A model generated the notes under the pieces. It worked only from the letters and a program-made list of their open reading frames with translations. It was not told where the DNA came from and ran no database searches. The position numbers and the translations under genes were made by a program. Shown here piece by piece: positions 25,808-35,084 of a DNA stretch of 51,435 nucleotides (position 1 is its first letter; every line of letters starts with the position of its first letter). The stretch is from the NCBI GenBank assembly GCA_002389385.1, contig DGOK01000069.1:1-51435 (forward strand), given 5' to 3'. The stretch comes from Rhodospirillaceae bacterium UBA4468 (GTDB lineage: Bacteria > Pseudomonadota > Alphaproteobacteria > Rhodospirillales > Casp-alpha2).

Positions 25808-26737
25808 TTGATTAAATCTAAAAATACTGCTAACGGCAGCGATCCACGCACGCCGGAACGAGAAGGCTTGATCGGTGGTCTTTGCGCACTTGGCGCATTT
25901 GGGACCTGGGGCTTCTTACCTATTTATTTCAAATATATGCATGAAGTCTCGGCATTCGAGATTCTTGCGCATCGAATTGTATGGTCTGTCGTATTGGTTA
26001 GCTTGTTTCTTGTCGCGGTTGGGCGCTGGAAAGAAGTGCTGGCTGTTATAAAAAATCGTCGATTGGTATTCTGGCTTTGTGTGTCAGCAACGTTGCTTTC
26101 TTTGAATTGGTTATTGTTTATATGGGCCGTGACCCACGGGCAGATGCTCCAAGGGAGCTTAGGCTATTATATTAACCCGCTAGTGAATGTAGTGCTTGGG
26201 GTTTTGTTGTTGGGTGAACGCCTGACCAAGGCGCAATGGATTGCCGTTGCGCTATCGGTTTTGGGTGTCATTGCACTGGCCGCTGGCGTTGGCGAATTCC
26301 CATGGATTGCTGTGTCATTGGGTCTGTTATTTGGCTTTTATGGGTATGTGCGCAAAACGGCTGCTGTCGGCGCTGCTGCTGGATTGTTTGTTGAGACCCT
26401 CGTTGTGATTATACCTGCGACGGCTTATCTGATTTATCTTGGCGTTAAAGGGCAGGGCGCATTCGGTACTGTATCCTTCAGCTATGATTTTTTGCTGGTA
26501 TTTGCGGGAGTTGTAACTGCTGTGCCACTTATTCTTTTTTCTGCGGCTGCGCGACGTTTGCGATATGCAACGGTCGGGTTTTTTCAGTACCTTGCACCGA
26601 CACTTCAATTCATCCTTGCTGTTGCCGTTTACGGAGAGGCGTTCACGGATGCACATAAAATTACCTTCGCACTGATTTGGCTGGCCTTGGCAATTTACTC
26701 GTTTGATATTTGGCGAACACGAAAGAAAACAGCATGA
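25808..26737 (+). CDS. RarD-like EamA/DMT-family permease
   Basis: This is a 309-residue membrane protein with ten hydrophobic helices of the drug/metabolite transporter fold. The opening 'GLIGGLCALGAFGTWGFLPIYFKYM' and 'SLNWLLFIWAVTHGQMLQGSLGYYINPL' are hallmarks of RarD (originally linked to chloramphenicol sensitivity). The start is a TTG at 25808, because no ATG exists in frame before the first helix and an in-frame TAG lies 12 bases upstream. A TTG at the 'GLIGG' position is an alternative. The stop overlaps the ATG of the next permease gene. Confidence 0.9.
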   Translation: MIKSKNTANGSDPRTPEREGLIGGLCALGAFGTWGFLPIYFKYMHEVSAFEILAHRIVWSVVLVSLFLVAVGRWKEVLAVIKNRRLVFWLCVSATLLSLNWLLFIWAVTHGQMLQGSLGYYINPLVNVVLGVLLLGERLTKAQWIAVALSVLGVIALAAGVGEFPWIAVSLGLLFGFYGYVRKTAAVGAAAGLFVETLVVIIPATAYLIYLGVKGQGAFGTVSFSYDFLLVFAGVVTAVPLILFSAAARRLRYATVGFFQYLAPTLQFILAVAVYGEAFTDAHKITFALIWLALAIYSFDIWRTRKKTA

Positions 26738-27624
26738 ACGAACAGCTTTTATATATCATGTTAGATGTCGTCACGCCTGTTGCTGTGTGCGCTGCTGTTG
26801 GTGTTTGCTGGGTGAAAATGAAGCAGCCATTTGATACACAAATGGTGACGCGATTGGTTTCCAATGTTGGCGTGCCATGTCTCGTGTTCTCGACACTTGT
26901 TGGTGTCGAATTGGATATGAATATCTTTTTTGATATGGCATTGGCAGGGTTTTTGTCGACAACGGCATTTCTGCTTGTCGGGTGGGGGATATTAAAGCTG
27001 GCTGGAATGCCAATACGCACGAACCTTAATCCTATTGCCTTTGCGAATACTGGAAACATGGGTTTGCCGCTATGCTTGCTTGCATTCGGTGATCAAGGTT
27101 TGGCGCTTGGCATCGCTTATTTTGTCGTTAACGTGATCTTACTCGTGACGGTGGGTATTGCCATTGCATCTGCTGAGTTCAAGCCATTAGATATCCTGCG
27201 CCGCCCATTTATATACGCGGTGATCGCGGCGGCACTTTTCCTGATAAGTGATGTAGAAGTGCCGAAAGTCATGTTGAACACAACAGAGCTATTAGGCAAT
27301 TTTACCATTCCGTTGATGCTGATTACCCTTGGGGTATCTTTGGCGACTTTGCAGATCAACAATATCAGACGAAGTATCGTGATCGTTGCTAGCCGTTTTG
27401 GTTTGGGTATACCTGTTGGCTTTGGCTTGGCATCAATACTTGGATTTGAGGGCGCGGCTTACGGGACATTGGTAGTCATGTGCTCAATGCCGGTAGCCGT
27501 TATCACGTTCCTGTTTGCCGAAAATTATGGTGCAGATGGACGTGCGGTCGCAAGTTCCGTCGTCCTCTCAACTTTGATCTCGTTTATCATGTTGCCCGGC
27601 TTGATCTGGTTCCTGTCGCACTAA
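26734..27624 (+). CDS. AEC (auxin efflux carrier) family permease
   Basis: This is a 296-residue permease with about ten helices. The N-terminal 'LDVVTPVAVCAAVGVCWVKM', 'VSNVGVPCLVFSTLVGVELD' and 'ANTGNMGLPLCLLAFGDQGLALG' segments fit the AEC family, as does the C-half 'NFTIPLMLITLGVSLATLQ'. Substrates in this family include organic acids and auxin-like molecules; here it is unknown. A TTG at 26710 opens the frame, but the ATG at 26734 overlaps the previous stop (ATGA) and is preferred. It converges on the indolepyruvate oxidoreductase, 8 bp from that stop. Confidence 0.88.
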   Translation: MNEQLLYIMLDVVTPVAVCAAVGVCWVKMKQPFDTQMVTRLVSNVGVPCLVFSTLVGVELDMNIFFDMALAGFLSTTAFLLVGWGILKLAGMPIRTNLNPIAFANTGNMGLPLCLLAFGDQGLALGIAYFVVNVILLVTVGIAIASAEFKPLDILRRPFIYAVIAAALFLISDVEVPKVMLNTTELLGNFTIPLMLITLGVSLATLQINNIRRSIVIVASRFGLGIPVGFGLASILGFEGAAYGTLVVMCSMPVAVITFLFAENYGADGRAVASSVVLSTLISFIMLPGLIWFLSH

Positions 27625-27632
27625 GCCAAACG

Positions 27633-30600
27633 TTATTCTGCAGCTTGTGGCGCTTTTGTAGGATCACGGAAGACGGCGACCAAATCAGCCTCTGATGCTT
27701 TAGCCGTTTTGATATTGGCTTCCTTAACATGACCAAACCCGCGCATCTGCATGGGTAGTTTTGCAAGTTGAACGGCTACGGCATGATTGGTCACGTTAAG
27801 TGATGACGAGATTTCTAATAGCTGTGCTTCATAATCAGTGATCAATTGGCGCTCCATTTTACGCTCGCCGGTATAACCAAACGGATCAAAGACAGTGCCG
27901 CGCAGTCCTTTAAGGCCAGCCATCACTCGGAATGCAGATAACATCCAAGCGCCGTAGGCTTTCTTTTTGAGATGACCAGATGTTGGATCGCGCTCGGCAA
28001 TAAGTGGTGGTGCCAGTTGGAACTTGATCTTTGCGCCGTCTGCGAAGGTTTCACGAATGGCACGCTCAAATTTCCCATCAGTATACAGACGCGCGATTTC
28101 ATATTCGTCTTTGTACGCCATGAGCTTAAACAGGCTGCGAGCAACTGCTTCAGTCAGGGATGTGGAGCCCGGTTGGGTGGCGGTCTCGGCGGTGCGAACT
28201 TTTTCGATCCAATCACTATACTTTTTTGCATAGCTGGCGTTTTGATATGCCGTCAGATCAGTGATCCGGCGTTCGATAAATCCATTCAACTCAAACGCTT
28301 TTGGCGCCTCAACATCGCGCCCCAGGATTTTCTCAACGGCAGCAATATCATGTGCGGCTCGACGGCCCCATAGAAATGCCATTTTGTTGAAATCAATTGC
28401 TACGCCATTAAGTTCAATCGCCTTTGCGATAGCTTCCTCTGAGACGGGAAGGAGGCCTTTTTGATATGCATACCCGACAACCATCATGTTCGCAGCGATG
28501 GTATCTCCGAGTAAACGTTTTGCGAGATCCGTCGCTTGAATGAAGGAAACATCTTCAGTGCCGACTTCTTCTCGAATTGTTTTCTTGATGCTGTTCTCGG
28601 GGAACATCATGTCTGGTGCACGCGTGAAATCAGCTGTCATGGTTTGATGTTCATTGACCACTGCTTTTGTGTTGTCTGCTCGAAGTTTGGAGAGCGTTTC
28701 AGCATCACCTGAAGACACCATGTCACACCCAAGGAGTAAATCAGCACCGCCTGCGGAAATGCGTACGGCATGGATGTCGTCGGGTGTGTTCGCAAAGCGA
28801 AGATGCGAATAAACCATGCCGTTCTTTTGCGCGAGACCGGCAACGTCTAGAACCGAGATGCCACGTTTTTCAAGATGGGCGGCCATACCAAGAATAGCCC
28901 CGATAGTAACGACCCCGGTGCCGCCAATACCTGTGACGACGACGTTGTATGGATCAGACAAGTCAACGGTGCCAGGCTCAGGCAGCGCTGGGAACGGGAC
29001 ATCCCCGACGACTTTTGGTTTTCTAGGTTGTGCGTCTTCAACGGTTACAAAGCTTGGGCAGAAACCATCGAGGCATTTGTAATCTTTATTACATGATGAT
29101 TGGTCAATGGCGCGCTTGCGGCCGAGTTCAGTTTCCTTTGGTGTAATCGACACGCAATTGGATGCGACACCACAATCGCCACAACCTTCGCACACAGCTT
29201 CGTTAATAAACACACGCTTCATAGGATCAGGGTACAAGCCACGCTTGCGGCGGCGGCGCTTTTCCGCGGCGCAGGTCTGATCATAGATCAAGGCTGAGAC
29301 ACCCTTTATGCTGCGGATGTCACGTTGAACCTGATCCAGTTCGTTGCGATGATAAATATCAACGTCGCTTGGAAACCCATAATTGATTGGATATTTATTT
29401 GGCTCGTCGGTGACGACGATAATCCGCTCAACCCCTTCAGCACGAATTTGTTGTGCGATGATTGCTGGGTTCAATGCGCCGTCATGTTCCTGCCCGCCGG
29501 TCATGGCGACAGCATCGTTGTAGAGAATTTTGTACGTCATGTTGACGCCCGATGCGACGGCAGCGCGGATCGCCAAAAGGCCAGAATGGAAATATGTTCC
29601 ATCACCAATGTTTACAAAGATATGTTGGGTTTCTGTGAAGGGGGCTTGCCCGACCCAGTTGATACCTTCGCCGCCCATGTGTGTGAAAGTCTCCGTGTCG
29701 CGGTCCATCCAGATCGCCATGTAATGACAACCGATACCCGCCGCTGCGCGTGACCCTTCGGGGACGCGTGTAGAGGAGTTATGCGGGCACCCTGAACAAA
29801 AATATGGGATGCGCTTTAACTTCTGCTCGCCTGTTGAAAGCGAAGTTTCTTTTTTATCAAGGAATGCGAGACGATCTTTGATGCGATCAGATGTATGAAA
29901 CTTCTCAATCCGCTTGGCGATGGCACGTGCAATCATCGCTGGTGTCAGTTCACCAGCTGATGGTAAAATCCATTTTCCATCCTCACCGAATTTACCAAAA
30001 ATACGGGGGCGCACATCTTCGCGCCAATTGTATAGCTGTTCCTTGAGCTGATTTTCGATAACGCCACGTTTTTCTTCAACGACAAGAATTTCCTCGAGAC
30101 CTTCAGCGAAGTGGCGCGTAGAATCTCGTTCGAGTGGCCACGGCATGGTAACTTTGAATAAGCGGATCCCGATCTCTGCGGCGTGTTCTTCATCGATGCC
30201 TAAATCGTCCAACGCCTGGAGAACATCCATATATGACTTGCCCGCCGCGCAAATTCCAAGGCGTGCTTTCGGGCTATCAATTGTTATCTGATTGAGTTTG
30301 TTGGCGCGCGCAAAAGCGAGAGCGGCATAAATTTTGTGCTTATGGAGACGCATTTCCTGATCAAGCGGCGCATCTGGCCAGCGAATATGCAAACCGTCTG
30401 CAGGCATCTCATAATCATCAGGGAGCACAAAATCATACAATGACGGATCGATATCGACGGACGCAGATGTATCGATATTGTCGGTGATGCATTTCATGCC
30501 GACCCATAAACCGGAATAGCGTGACATCTGAATGCCCAGCAAGCCGAGACGCAAAATTTCTTCGACGTTCGCAGGATGTAAAAATGGGATCATCACGTCG

Positions 30601-31091
30601 GTAAAAGCGTACTCGCTTTGGCTTGGAACTGTTGATGATTTGCATGCCGGGTCGTCCCCAGCAAGGGCCAAGACGCCACCTAATGGAGACGTGCCCGCCA
30701 TATTTGCGTGGCGGAAAACATCGCCGGTACGATCAACGCCAGGGCCTTTGCCATACCAGATACCAAAGACGCCATCATATTTGGCGCCTTCGAACATATT
30801 TACCTGTTGCGTGCCCCAGAGGGCCGTTGCTGCCAAGTCTTCATTTACGGCGGGCTGAAACTTGATGTTGCTGTTCGTTAGATAATGTCGTGCGCCACTG
30901 AACTCGCTATCCATGCCCCCCAAAGGCGAGCCGCGGTATCCTGTTACAAAGCCAGCGGTGTTGTGGCCGTGTGCTTGATCCAATGCTTTTTGCATCAACG
31001 TCAAACGCACCAGTGCCTGAGTACCGGTCAGGAATACACGACCGCGTTCTAAGGTATATTTATCGTCAAGTGTGGCCTTGATCAGCGACAT
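27633..31091 (-). CDS. Fused indolepyruvate:ferredoxin oxidoreductase family protein
   Basis: This is a single-chain 2-oxoacid:acceptor oxidoreductase that decarboxylates aryl pyruvates (from aromatic amino acids) to acyl-CoA with ferredoxin reduction. With the ATG at 31091 it is 1152 residues; an upstream ATG at 31145 would add 18, but GGGAGA precedes 31091. Order: N-terminal pyrimidine-binding domain ('GYRGSPLGGMD'), then the thiamine-diphosphate domain with 'FCSGCPHN' (near 432) and 'NIGDGTYFHSG' (near 495). A ferredoxin-like cysteine cluster 'CEGCGDCGVASNC' lies near 632, and the C-terminal gamma domain has 'GIGGTGVVTIGAILG' (near 722). The fused IorA-IorB layout is common in aerobic proteobacteria. 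It is divergent from the epimerase. Confidence 0.95.
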   Translation of the reverse strand: MSLIKATLDDKYTLERGRVFLTGTQALVRLTLMQKALDQAHGHNTAGFVTGYRGSPLGGMDSEFSGARHYLTNSNIKFQPAVNEDLAATALWGTQQVNMFEGAKYDGVFGIWYGKGPGVDRTGDVFRHANMAGTSPLGGVLALAGDDPACKSSTVPSQSEYAFTDVMIPFLHPANVEEILRLGLLGIQMSRYSGLWVGMKCITDNIDTSASVDIDPSLYDFVLPDDYEMPADGLHIRWPDAPLDQEMRLHKHKIYAALAFARANKLNQITIDSPKARLGICAAGKSYMDVLQALDDLGIDEEHAAEIGIRLFKVTMPWPLERDSTRHFAEGLEEILVVEEKRGVIENQLKEQLYNWREDVRPRIFGKFGEDGKWILPSAGELTPAMIARAIAKRIEKFHTSDRIKDRLAFLDKKETSLSTGEQKLKRIPYFCSGCPHNSSTRVPEGSRAAAGIGCHYMAIWMDRDTETFTHMGGEGINWVGQAPFTETQHIFVNIGDGTYFHSGLLAIRAAVASGVNMTYKILYNDAVAMTGGQEHDGALNPAIIAQQIRAEGVERIIVVTDEPNKYPINYGFPSDVDIYHRNELDQVQRDIRSIKGVSALIYDQTCAAEKRRRRKRGLYPDPMKRVFINEAVCEGCGDCGVASNCVSITPKETELGRKRAIDQSSCNKDYKCLDGFCPSFVTVEDAQPRKPKVVGDVPFPALPEPGTVDLSDPYNVVVTGIGGTGVVTIGAILGMAAHLEKRGISVLDVAGLAQKNGMVYSHLRFANTPDDIHAVRISAGGADLLLGCDMVSSGDAETLSKLRADNTKAVVNEHQTMTADFTRAPDMMFPENSIKKTIREEVGTEDVSFIQATDLAKRLLGDTIAANMMVVGYAYQKGLLPVSEEAIAKAIELNGVAIDFNKMAFLWGRRAAHDIAAVEKILGRDVEAPKAFELNGFIERRITDLTAYQNASYAKKYSDWIEKVRTAETATQPGSTSLTEAVARSLFKLMAYKDEYEIARLYTDGKFERAIRETFADGAKIKFQLAPPLIAERDPTSGHLKKKAYGAWMLSAFRVMAGLKGLRGTVFDPFGYTGERKMERQLITDYEAQLLEISSSLNVTNHAVAVQLAKLPMQMRGFGHVKEANIKTAKASEADLVAVFRDPTKAPQAAE

Positions 31092-31182
31092 AGATTTACG
31101 GTCTCCCTTTTCCAGTGAATAAAGGTAGTCCGACAAAGGCCTCACGACAATAGGTCATAAATGCTGACATAATATAAGCAAG

Positions 31183-31200
31183 AAACTGCTATAAACTGCT
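31183..31200. repeat. Short direct repeat AAACTGCT, 10-bp period
   Basis: AAACTGCT occurs at 31183-31190 and 31193-31200, one helical turn apart, about 92-109 bases upstream of the preferred oxidoreductase start. The spacing suits a regulator contacting one face of the DNA, but the copies are short and could be chance. The rest of 31092-31323 shows a GGTATACC palindrome (31278-31285) and no gene. Confidence 0.35.
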
Positions 31201-31323
31201 GTGGTAAAGGCTTGAAAGTTTCACGGGCCCTAATTGTCCACAGAACATAATTCTGAGTGATTTTTTGTTATTGAACGGGTATACCGTGACAACCATTAAA
31301 CAGATGAATGAGATCCAAATTCT

Positions 31324-32307
31324 ATGACTGTGCTTGTAACAGGTGCCGCTGGTTTCATTGGCTTTCACACGTGCACTGCGCTTCTGGCGCGCGGTGAGAC
31401 AGTCATTGGTGTTGATATCGTAAATGACTACTACGATCCGACATTAAAAGAGGCACGTCTTGCGAAACTGACGCCACATCCTGAATTTACGTTTGTTCGT
31501 GGTGATATTGCAGAACGGGATCAGATGGAGAAGTTGGTGGCGGATCGTCCTGATATTAACCGCATTGTTAATTTAGCCGCCCAGGCAGGCGTTAGATACT
31601 CGCTCGTCAATCCATACGCCTATACGCGCGCAAACGTTGAAGGCCATTTGGTGATGCTGGAAATGGCGCGGCATCTCAAAGATTTTAAGCATTTTGTCTA
31701 TGCGTCGTCTTCATCTGTTTATGGCGCTAATGACGAGCTGCCATTTTCAATCGAAGAACGCGTTGATCAGCCTGTTTCATTGTACGCCGCGACGAAACGC
31801 GCAGGCGAGTTGATGTCTCATTGCTATTCAAGGCTTTATGAAATTCCAACGACGGGTTTGCGGTTCTTTACCGTTTACGGTCCTTGGGGGCGTCCGGATA
31901 TGGCAGCCTGGATATTTGCCGACAAAATTCTCGCCGGAAAACCAATCGAAGTTTTCAATAACGGCGACATGTATCGTGATTTCACTTACATTGACGATAT
32001 TGTTCAGGGTGTCCTTGCGGCCCTTGATCATGTGCCTGATGCGGCAGTGCCGGAGCGTGTCTTTAACTTAGGCAATCACCGCGCTGAAAAACTGACAGAT
32101 TTCGTGAGCCTGCTTGAAGACTCTCTTGGCATGAAGGCTGAGATCATCCTAAAGCCCATGCAGATGGGTGACGTCAAAGAGACGTTCGCAGATATCGAGG
32201 CCAGTCGTCAGATATTAGGTTTCAAGCCCACCACATCTATCAAGGATGGCATCCCTAAATTTATCGAATGGTATCGCGCCTATCACGGCAATCTGAATGG
32301 CAACTAA
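31324..32307 (+). CDS. NAD-dependent epimerase, UDP-glucuronate 4-epimerase-like
   Basis: This is a short-chain dehydrogenase-type nucleotide-sugar epimerase of 327 residues. The dinucleotide fold is 'VTGAAGFIGFHT' (GxxGxxG). The N-terminal 'DIVNDYYDPTLKEARL' and 'RYSLVNPYAYTRANVEG' are shared with the UDP-GlcA 4-epimerase group. Catalytic Ser/Tyr/Lys appear as 'YASSSSVYG' and 'LYAATKRAGE', and 'FFTVYGPWGRPDMA' is the substrate-loop signature. The product, UDP-galacturonate, would feed surface polysaccharide. No other glycan genes are nearby. It overlaps the next gene by 11 bases in another frame. Confidence 0.9.
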   Translation: MTVLVTGAAGFIGFHTCTALLARGETVIGVDIVNDYYDPTLKEARLAKLTPHPEFTFVRGDIAERDQMEKLVADRPDINRIVNLAAQAGVRYSLVNPYAYTRANVEGHLVMLEMARHLKDFKHFVYASSSSVYGANDELPFSIEERVDQPVSLYAATKRAGELMSHCYSRLYEIPTTGLRFFTVYGPWGRPDMAAWIFADKILAGKPIEVFNNGDMYRDFTYIDDIVQGVLAALDHVPDAAVPERVFNLGNHRAEKLTDFVSLLEDSLGMKAEIILKPMQMGDVKETFADIEASRQILGFKPTTSIKDGIPKFIEWYRAYHGNLNGN

Positions 32308-33208
32308 TCCAGGTTCGGATGCTTTTGGTCCGATTTTACCACGTCACATTGGCATGTTGTTGCTCTTGGCGATGGTGTGGGGGACATCTTTCCTCGTCAT
32401 AAAAATTGGCGTTGAATACATGTCAGCAATCCAACTCACCGCCTTCCGTTTATCTGTTGCTGCGTTTGTGATGATTGTGTGCGCACTGATCATGCGGAGT
32501 GCATTTCCTGTCGGTGCGCGCGCATGGGCGTATTGTTTTGTGCTTGCGGCCTTTGGAAACAGCTTGCCGTTTTTTCTTATTAGCTGGGGTGAAGAAGCGA
32601 TCGCGAGTGGTTTGGCGGCGATCTTGATGGCCGTGATGCCACTGACGACGCTCGTCCTCGCACACTATTTTACAGATGGCGATCGATTGCGACCGCAGAA
32701 ACTGATTGGCATTCTACTTGGGTTTGGTGGGGTCATTGTTTTGGTTGGTCCAGAAGCTCTTAAAGGTCTGGGCGGCGATTTTATCCGCCAGCTTGCGACA
32801 GCAGGCGGGGCTGTATGTTATGCAATCTCAGTGATTATTGTTCGGCGCATGCCGCCATCCCCAATGATGGGTCGTGCCGCATTAGTGCTTGGGTTCTCGG
32901 TCCTGCAAACAGTGCCATTGGCATTGTATCTGTCCGGATGGACGTTGCCTGAATTAACTTTTGATAGCATCTGGCCGTCGGTTTATTTGGGCGTATTTCC
33001 AACCGCACTGGCGACGTTGATTTTATTCAAATTGCTGAGCGAAAGAGAACCATCATTTGTCGCATTTCAGAATTACTTGGTGCCGGTGTTTGGTATCATG
33101 TGGGGTGCGTTGTTACTGGACGAAGTTGTCACGGTTCAGGTAATGGCTGCGCTATTGCTCATCTTATGTGGTATCTACGTTGCAAACCGACGCCGCCGTC
33201 AGCCTTAA
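32297..33208 (+). CDS. EamA/DMT-family permease
   Basis: This is a 303-residue, ten-helix drug/metabolite transporter with two EamA repeats. The first repeat starts 'MLLLLAMVWGTSFLVIKIGVEYMSAIQLTAFR' (in parts) and the second begins near residue 165 ('QLATAGGAVCYAISVIIVRR'). The C-terminus has 'PVFGIMWGALLLDEVVTVQ', the usual helix 9-10 signature. The ATG at 32297 lies inside the 3' end of the epimerase gene (11-base overlap), so the two are cotranscribed. The last four bases overlap the convergent LysR gene. The substrate is unknown. Confidence 0.9.
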   Translation: MATNPGSDAFGPILPRHIGMLLLLAMVWGTSFLVIKIGVEYMSAIQLTAFRLSVAAFVMIVCALIMRSAFPVGARAWAYCFVLAAFGNSLPFFLISWGEEAIASGLAAILMAVMPLTTLVLAHYFTDGDRLRPQKLIGILLGFGGVIVLVGPEALKGLGGDFIRQLATAGGAVCYAISVIIVRRMPPSPMMGRAALVLGFSVLQTVPLALYLSGWTLPELTFDSIWPSVYLGVFPTALATLILFKLLSEREPSFVAFQNYLVPVFGIMWGALLLDEVVTVQVMAALLLILCGIYVANRRRRQP

Positions 33209-34077
33209 ACACCGCTGGGCGTTAATCGCGATACAATATGGCCGGCAAGACATCGTGCAGCATCATTCCCATCGTTCGGGTTCTCAAACATTCTGACTTC
33301 ACTTTGGGGTAAGGGTGGTAATCCTTCCTCGGGAAGCACCTGGCGCATACCTGATTGAATGGCAGAGCGGGGGAGCGCTGTAACGCCAAAGCCAGCAAGG
33401 ACTGTTGCTTGAAGGCCTGCGTTGACTTCACTAGTGCCAACGATGGCCCATTTGCGACACACGTTGTCGAGTGCAGCGGTCATGGCGTGTCGGATTAAAC
33501 ACGGCGAGGGCGAAACAAGCAACGGCAATGGATCGCGTAATAAAATAGAAGCAGATGGCGTTTTGTCATCAATGACCCAGATCAAATCTTCGCGCCAGAT
33601 GCTTTGTCCGTTGGTTTCACCCTGAGCTGTTTTAGCAAGCACGACGTCATATCGATTATTGGAGAACCCATTGCGGAGTTCCAGCGACGTGTCGACTGCA
33701 ATTTCAATATGTACATTTTGGTGCGTGCGCTGAAAGCTGCCCAAAACGTCGGTCAGGTGAACAGCGGCAAATTCTTCGGTGCAGCCAAGACTGACATTTC
33801 CAGAAACAGCCGGTTGGTTCAGAAGTGCAATCGCCCGGTCGTGCATTTCAAGAATATGATTTGCTTCAACCAGAAATCGCTCTCCTTCATTTGTCAGTCC
33901 GATGCTGCGACCGTTTCGCTCAAATAATTTACGTTCAATACTTGTTTCCAAGCGCTTGATCTGGAGACTGATTGCAGATTGAGTGCGACCTAACAGTTCT
34001 CCCGTTCGGGTGAAGCTGCCAGTTCGAGAAACTGTTGCAAAAGCACGGAGTTGATCAATATCGAGATTAATGGGCAT
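33205..34077 (-). CDS. LysR-family transcriptional regulator
   Basis: This is a 290-residue regulator with the N-terminal winged HTH 'LDQLRAFATVSRTGSFTRTGELLGRTQSAISLQIKRLE' (in parts; residues about 5-45). The effector domain has two Rossmann-like lobes (about 90-285). The signature 'LGRTQSAISLQIKRLE' recognition helix is standard. It is divergent from a fluoroacetate-dehalogenase-like gene across 110 bases, the classic LysR arrangement, so that hydrolase and the permease behind it are the likely targets. The effector is unknown; a halo-acid or its product is possible. The 3' end overlaps the EamA permease gene by four bases, convergently. Confidence 0.93.
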   Translation of the reverse strand: MPINLDIDQLRAFATVSRTGSFTRTGELLGRTQSAISLQIKRLETSIERKLFERNGRSIGLTNEGERFLVEANHILEMHDRAIALLNQPAVSGNVSLGCTEEFAAVHLTDVLGSFQRTHQNVHIEIAVDTSLELRNGFSNNRYDVVLAKTAQGETNGQSIWREDLIWVIDDKTPSASILLRDPLPLLVSPSPCLIRHAMTAALDNVCRKWAIVGTSEVNAGLQATVLAGFGVTALPRSAIQSGMRQVLPEEGLPPLPQSEVRMFENPNDGNDAARCLAGHIVSRLTPSGV

Positions 34078-34187
34078 TTTTTACCATAACAAATCTAAAT
34101 GCTATGCATCAAATGAATTAATTTCTTAAATGTTAAAAATTGCACTATGTATTGTGAAATTAAATTAAGTGTACGGAGAGTAAGTAT
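34078..34187. promoter_or_regulatory. LysR/hydrolase divergent promoter region
   Basis: This AT-rich gap of 110 bases holds ATGC-TAT-GCAT (34099-34109), an interrupted palindrome that could be part of the LysR operator. A TTGCAC (near 34140) and AT-rich -10-like sequences follow, but no strong promoter is clear. Confidence 0.4.
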
Positions 34188-35084
34188 ATGTTTGAGGGAT
34201 TTAAGCAGAGCCGCATTGTTGTTGATGGTGTTGGTCTTAATGTGAAGGTCGCAGGCTCTGGCCCTGCAGTCGTCTTAATTCATGGGTACCCTCAGACGCA
34301 TCATACCTGGCAATATGTCGCCCCCATTATTGCTGAAGGACGTACCGTCGTTGTCCCTGATTTGCGCGGGTATGGCGATAGTGATTGTCCACCGTCTGAT
34401 GCGGATCATCGTGCCTATTCGAAACGAACGATGGCGAATGATATCGTTGGGATCATGAGCCTGCTTGGCTTTGAGAAATTTGCCATTATCAGCCATGACC
34501 GAGGTGCACGCGTTGGGTATCGTCTGACGTTAGATCACCCTGAACGGGTTACGGGTTATATGTCATTGGATGTCATGCCAACCCATGAGATGTGGGCTGT
34601 AACCAATAAAGATAGTGCGATTGGAGGATTCCATTGGTCCTTTCTGGCACAACCGTCACCGCAACCGGAAACGTTGATTGGACACGATCCAGATCATTGG
34701 TGCACCTGGTTACACAAGTCTTGGGCGGCGCCTAGTTTTGAATTTGATCCGGCAGCAATGTCCGAGTACACCCGCGCATTCCGCAATCCAGATGTTATCC
34801 GAGGAACGTGCGAGGACTACCGCGCTGGTGCGACACGTGACGATGAGGATGATCTGGAAAACCTGCGTAACGGGCACAAGATTACCTGCCCAGTTGTCTG
34901 CCTATGGGGCAATGCCCGTGCCAAGGGTGGTCCCCGGTTGGCAAGTCCGCTCGATATTTGGGGCAAATGGTGCGCTGGATCTGTTACGGGTGAAGGTGTT
35001 GCGACAAGTGGTCATTTCTTACCTGAAGAAGCGCCAGATATTGTGATTGATTGGGCTAAGAAATTCCTGACTGAAACGATCTGA
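34188..35084 (+). CDS. Haloacetate (fluoroacetate-type) dehalogenase-like alpha/beta hydrolase
   Basis: This is a 298-residue alpha/beta hydrolase. Residues align one-for-one with the fluoroacetate dehalogenase set. Nucleophile Asp104 sits in 'ISHDRGARVGYR', with carboxylate-binding Arg105 and Arg108. Asp128 ('SLDVMPT') and His276 ('SGHFLPE') complete the triad, and halide-pocket His149, Trp150 ('FHW') and Tyr211 are present. In the Rhodopseudomonas enzyme these are Asp110, Arg111, Arg114, Asp134, His280, His155, Trp156 and Tyr219. The reaction would hydrolyse haloacetate to glycolate and halide. There is no signal peptide, so it acts in the cytoplasm. A LysR gene is divergent, and an EamA permease gene overlaps its stop by one base (TGATG). 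Epoxide-hydrolase relatives lack the HW/Y pocket. Confidence 0.85.
   Translation: MFEGFKQSRIVVDGVGLNVKVAGSGPAVVLIHGYPQTHHTWQYVAPIIAEGRTVVVPDLRGYGDSDCPPSDADHRAYSKRTMANDIVGIMSLLGFEKFAIISHDRGARVGYRLTLDHPERVTGYMSLDVMPTHEMWAVTNKDSAIGGFHWSFLAQPSPQPETLIGHDPDHWCTWLHKSWAAPSFEFDPAAMSEYTRAFRNPDVIRGTCEDYRAGATRDDEDDLENLRNGHKITCPVVCLWGNARAKGGPRLASPLDIWGKWCAGSVTGEGVATSGHFLPEEAPDIVIDWAKKFLTETI

Noticed and set aside
26710..26733. TTG start adding eight residues to the AEC permease
   Set aside because: The ATG at 26734 overlaps the previous stop as ATGA, a standard coupling, and the extra residues are not part of the first helix.
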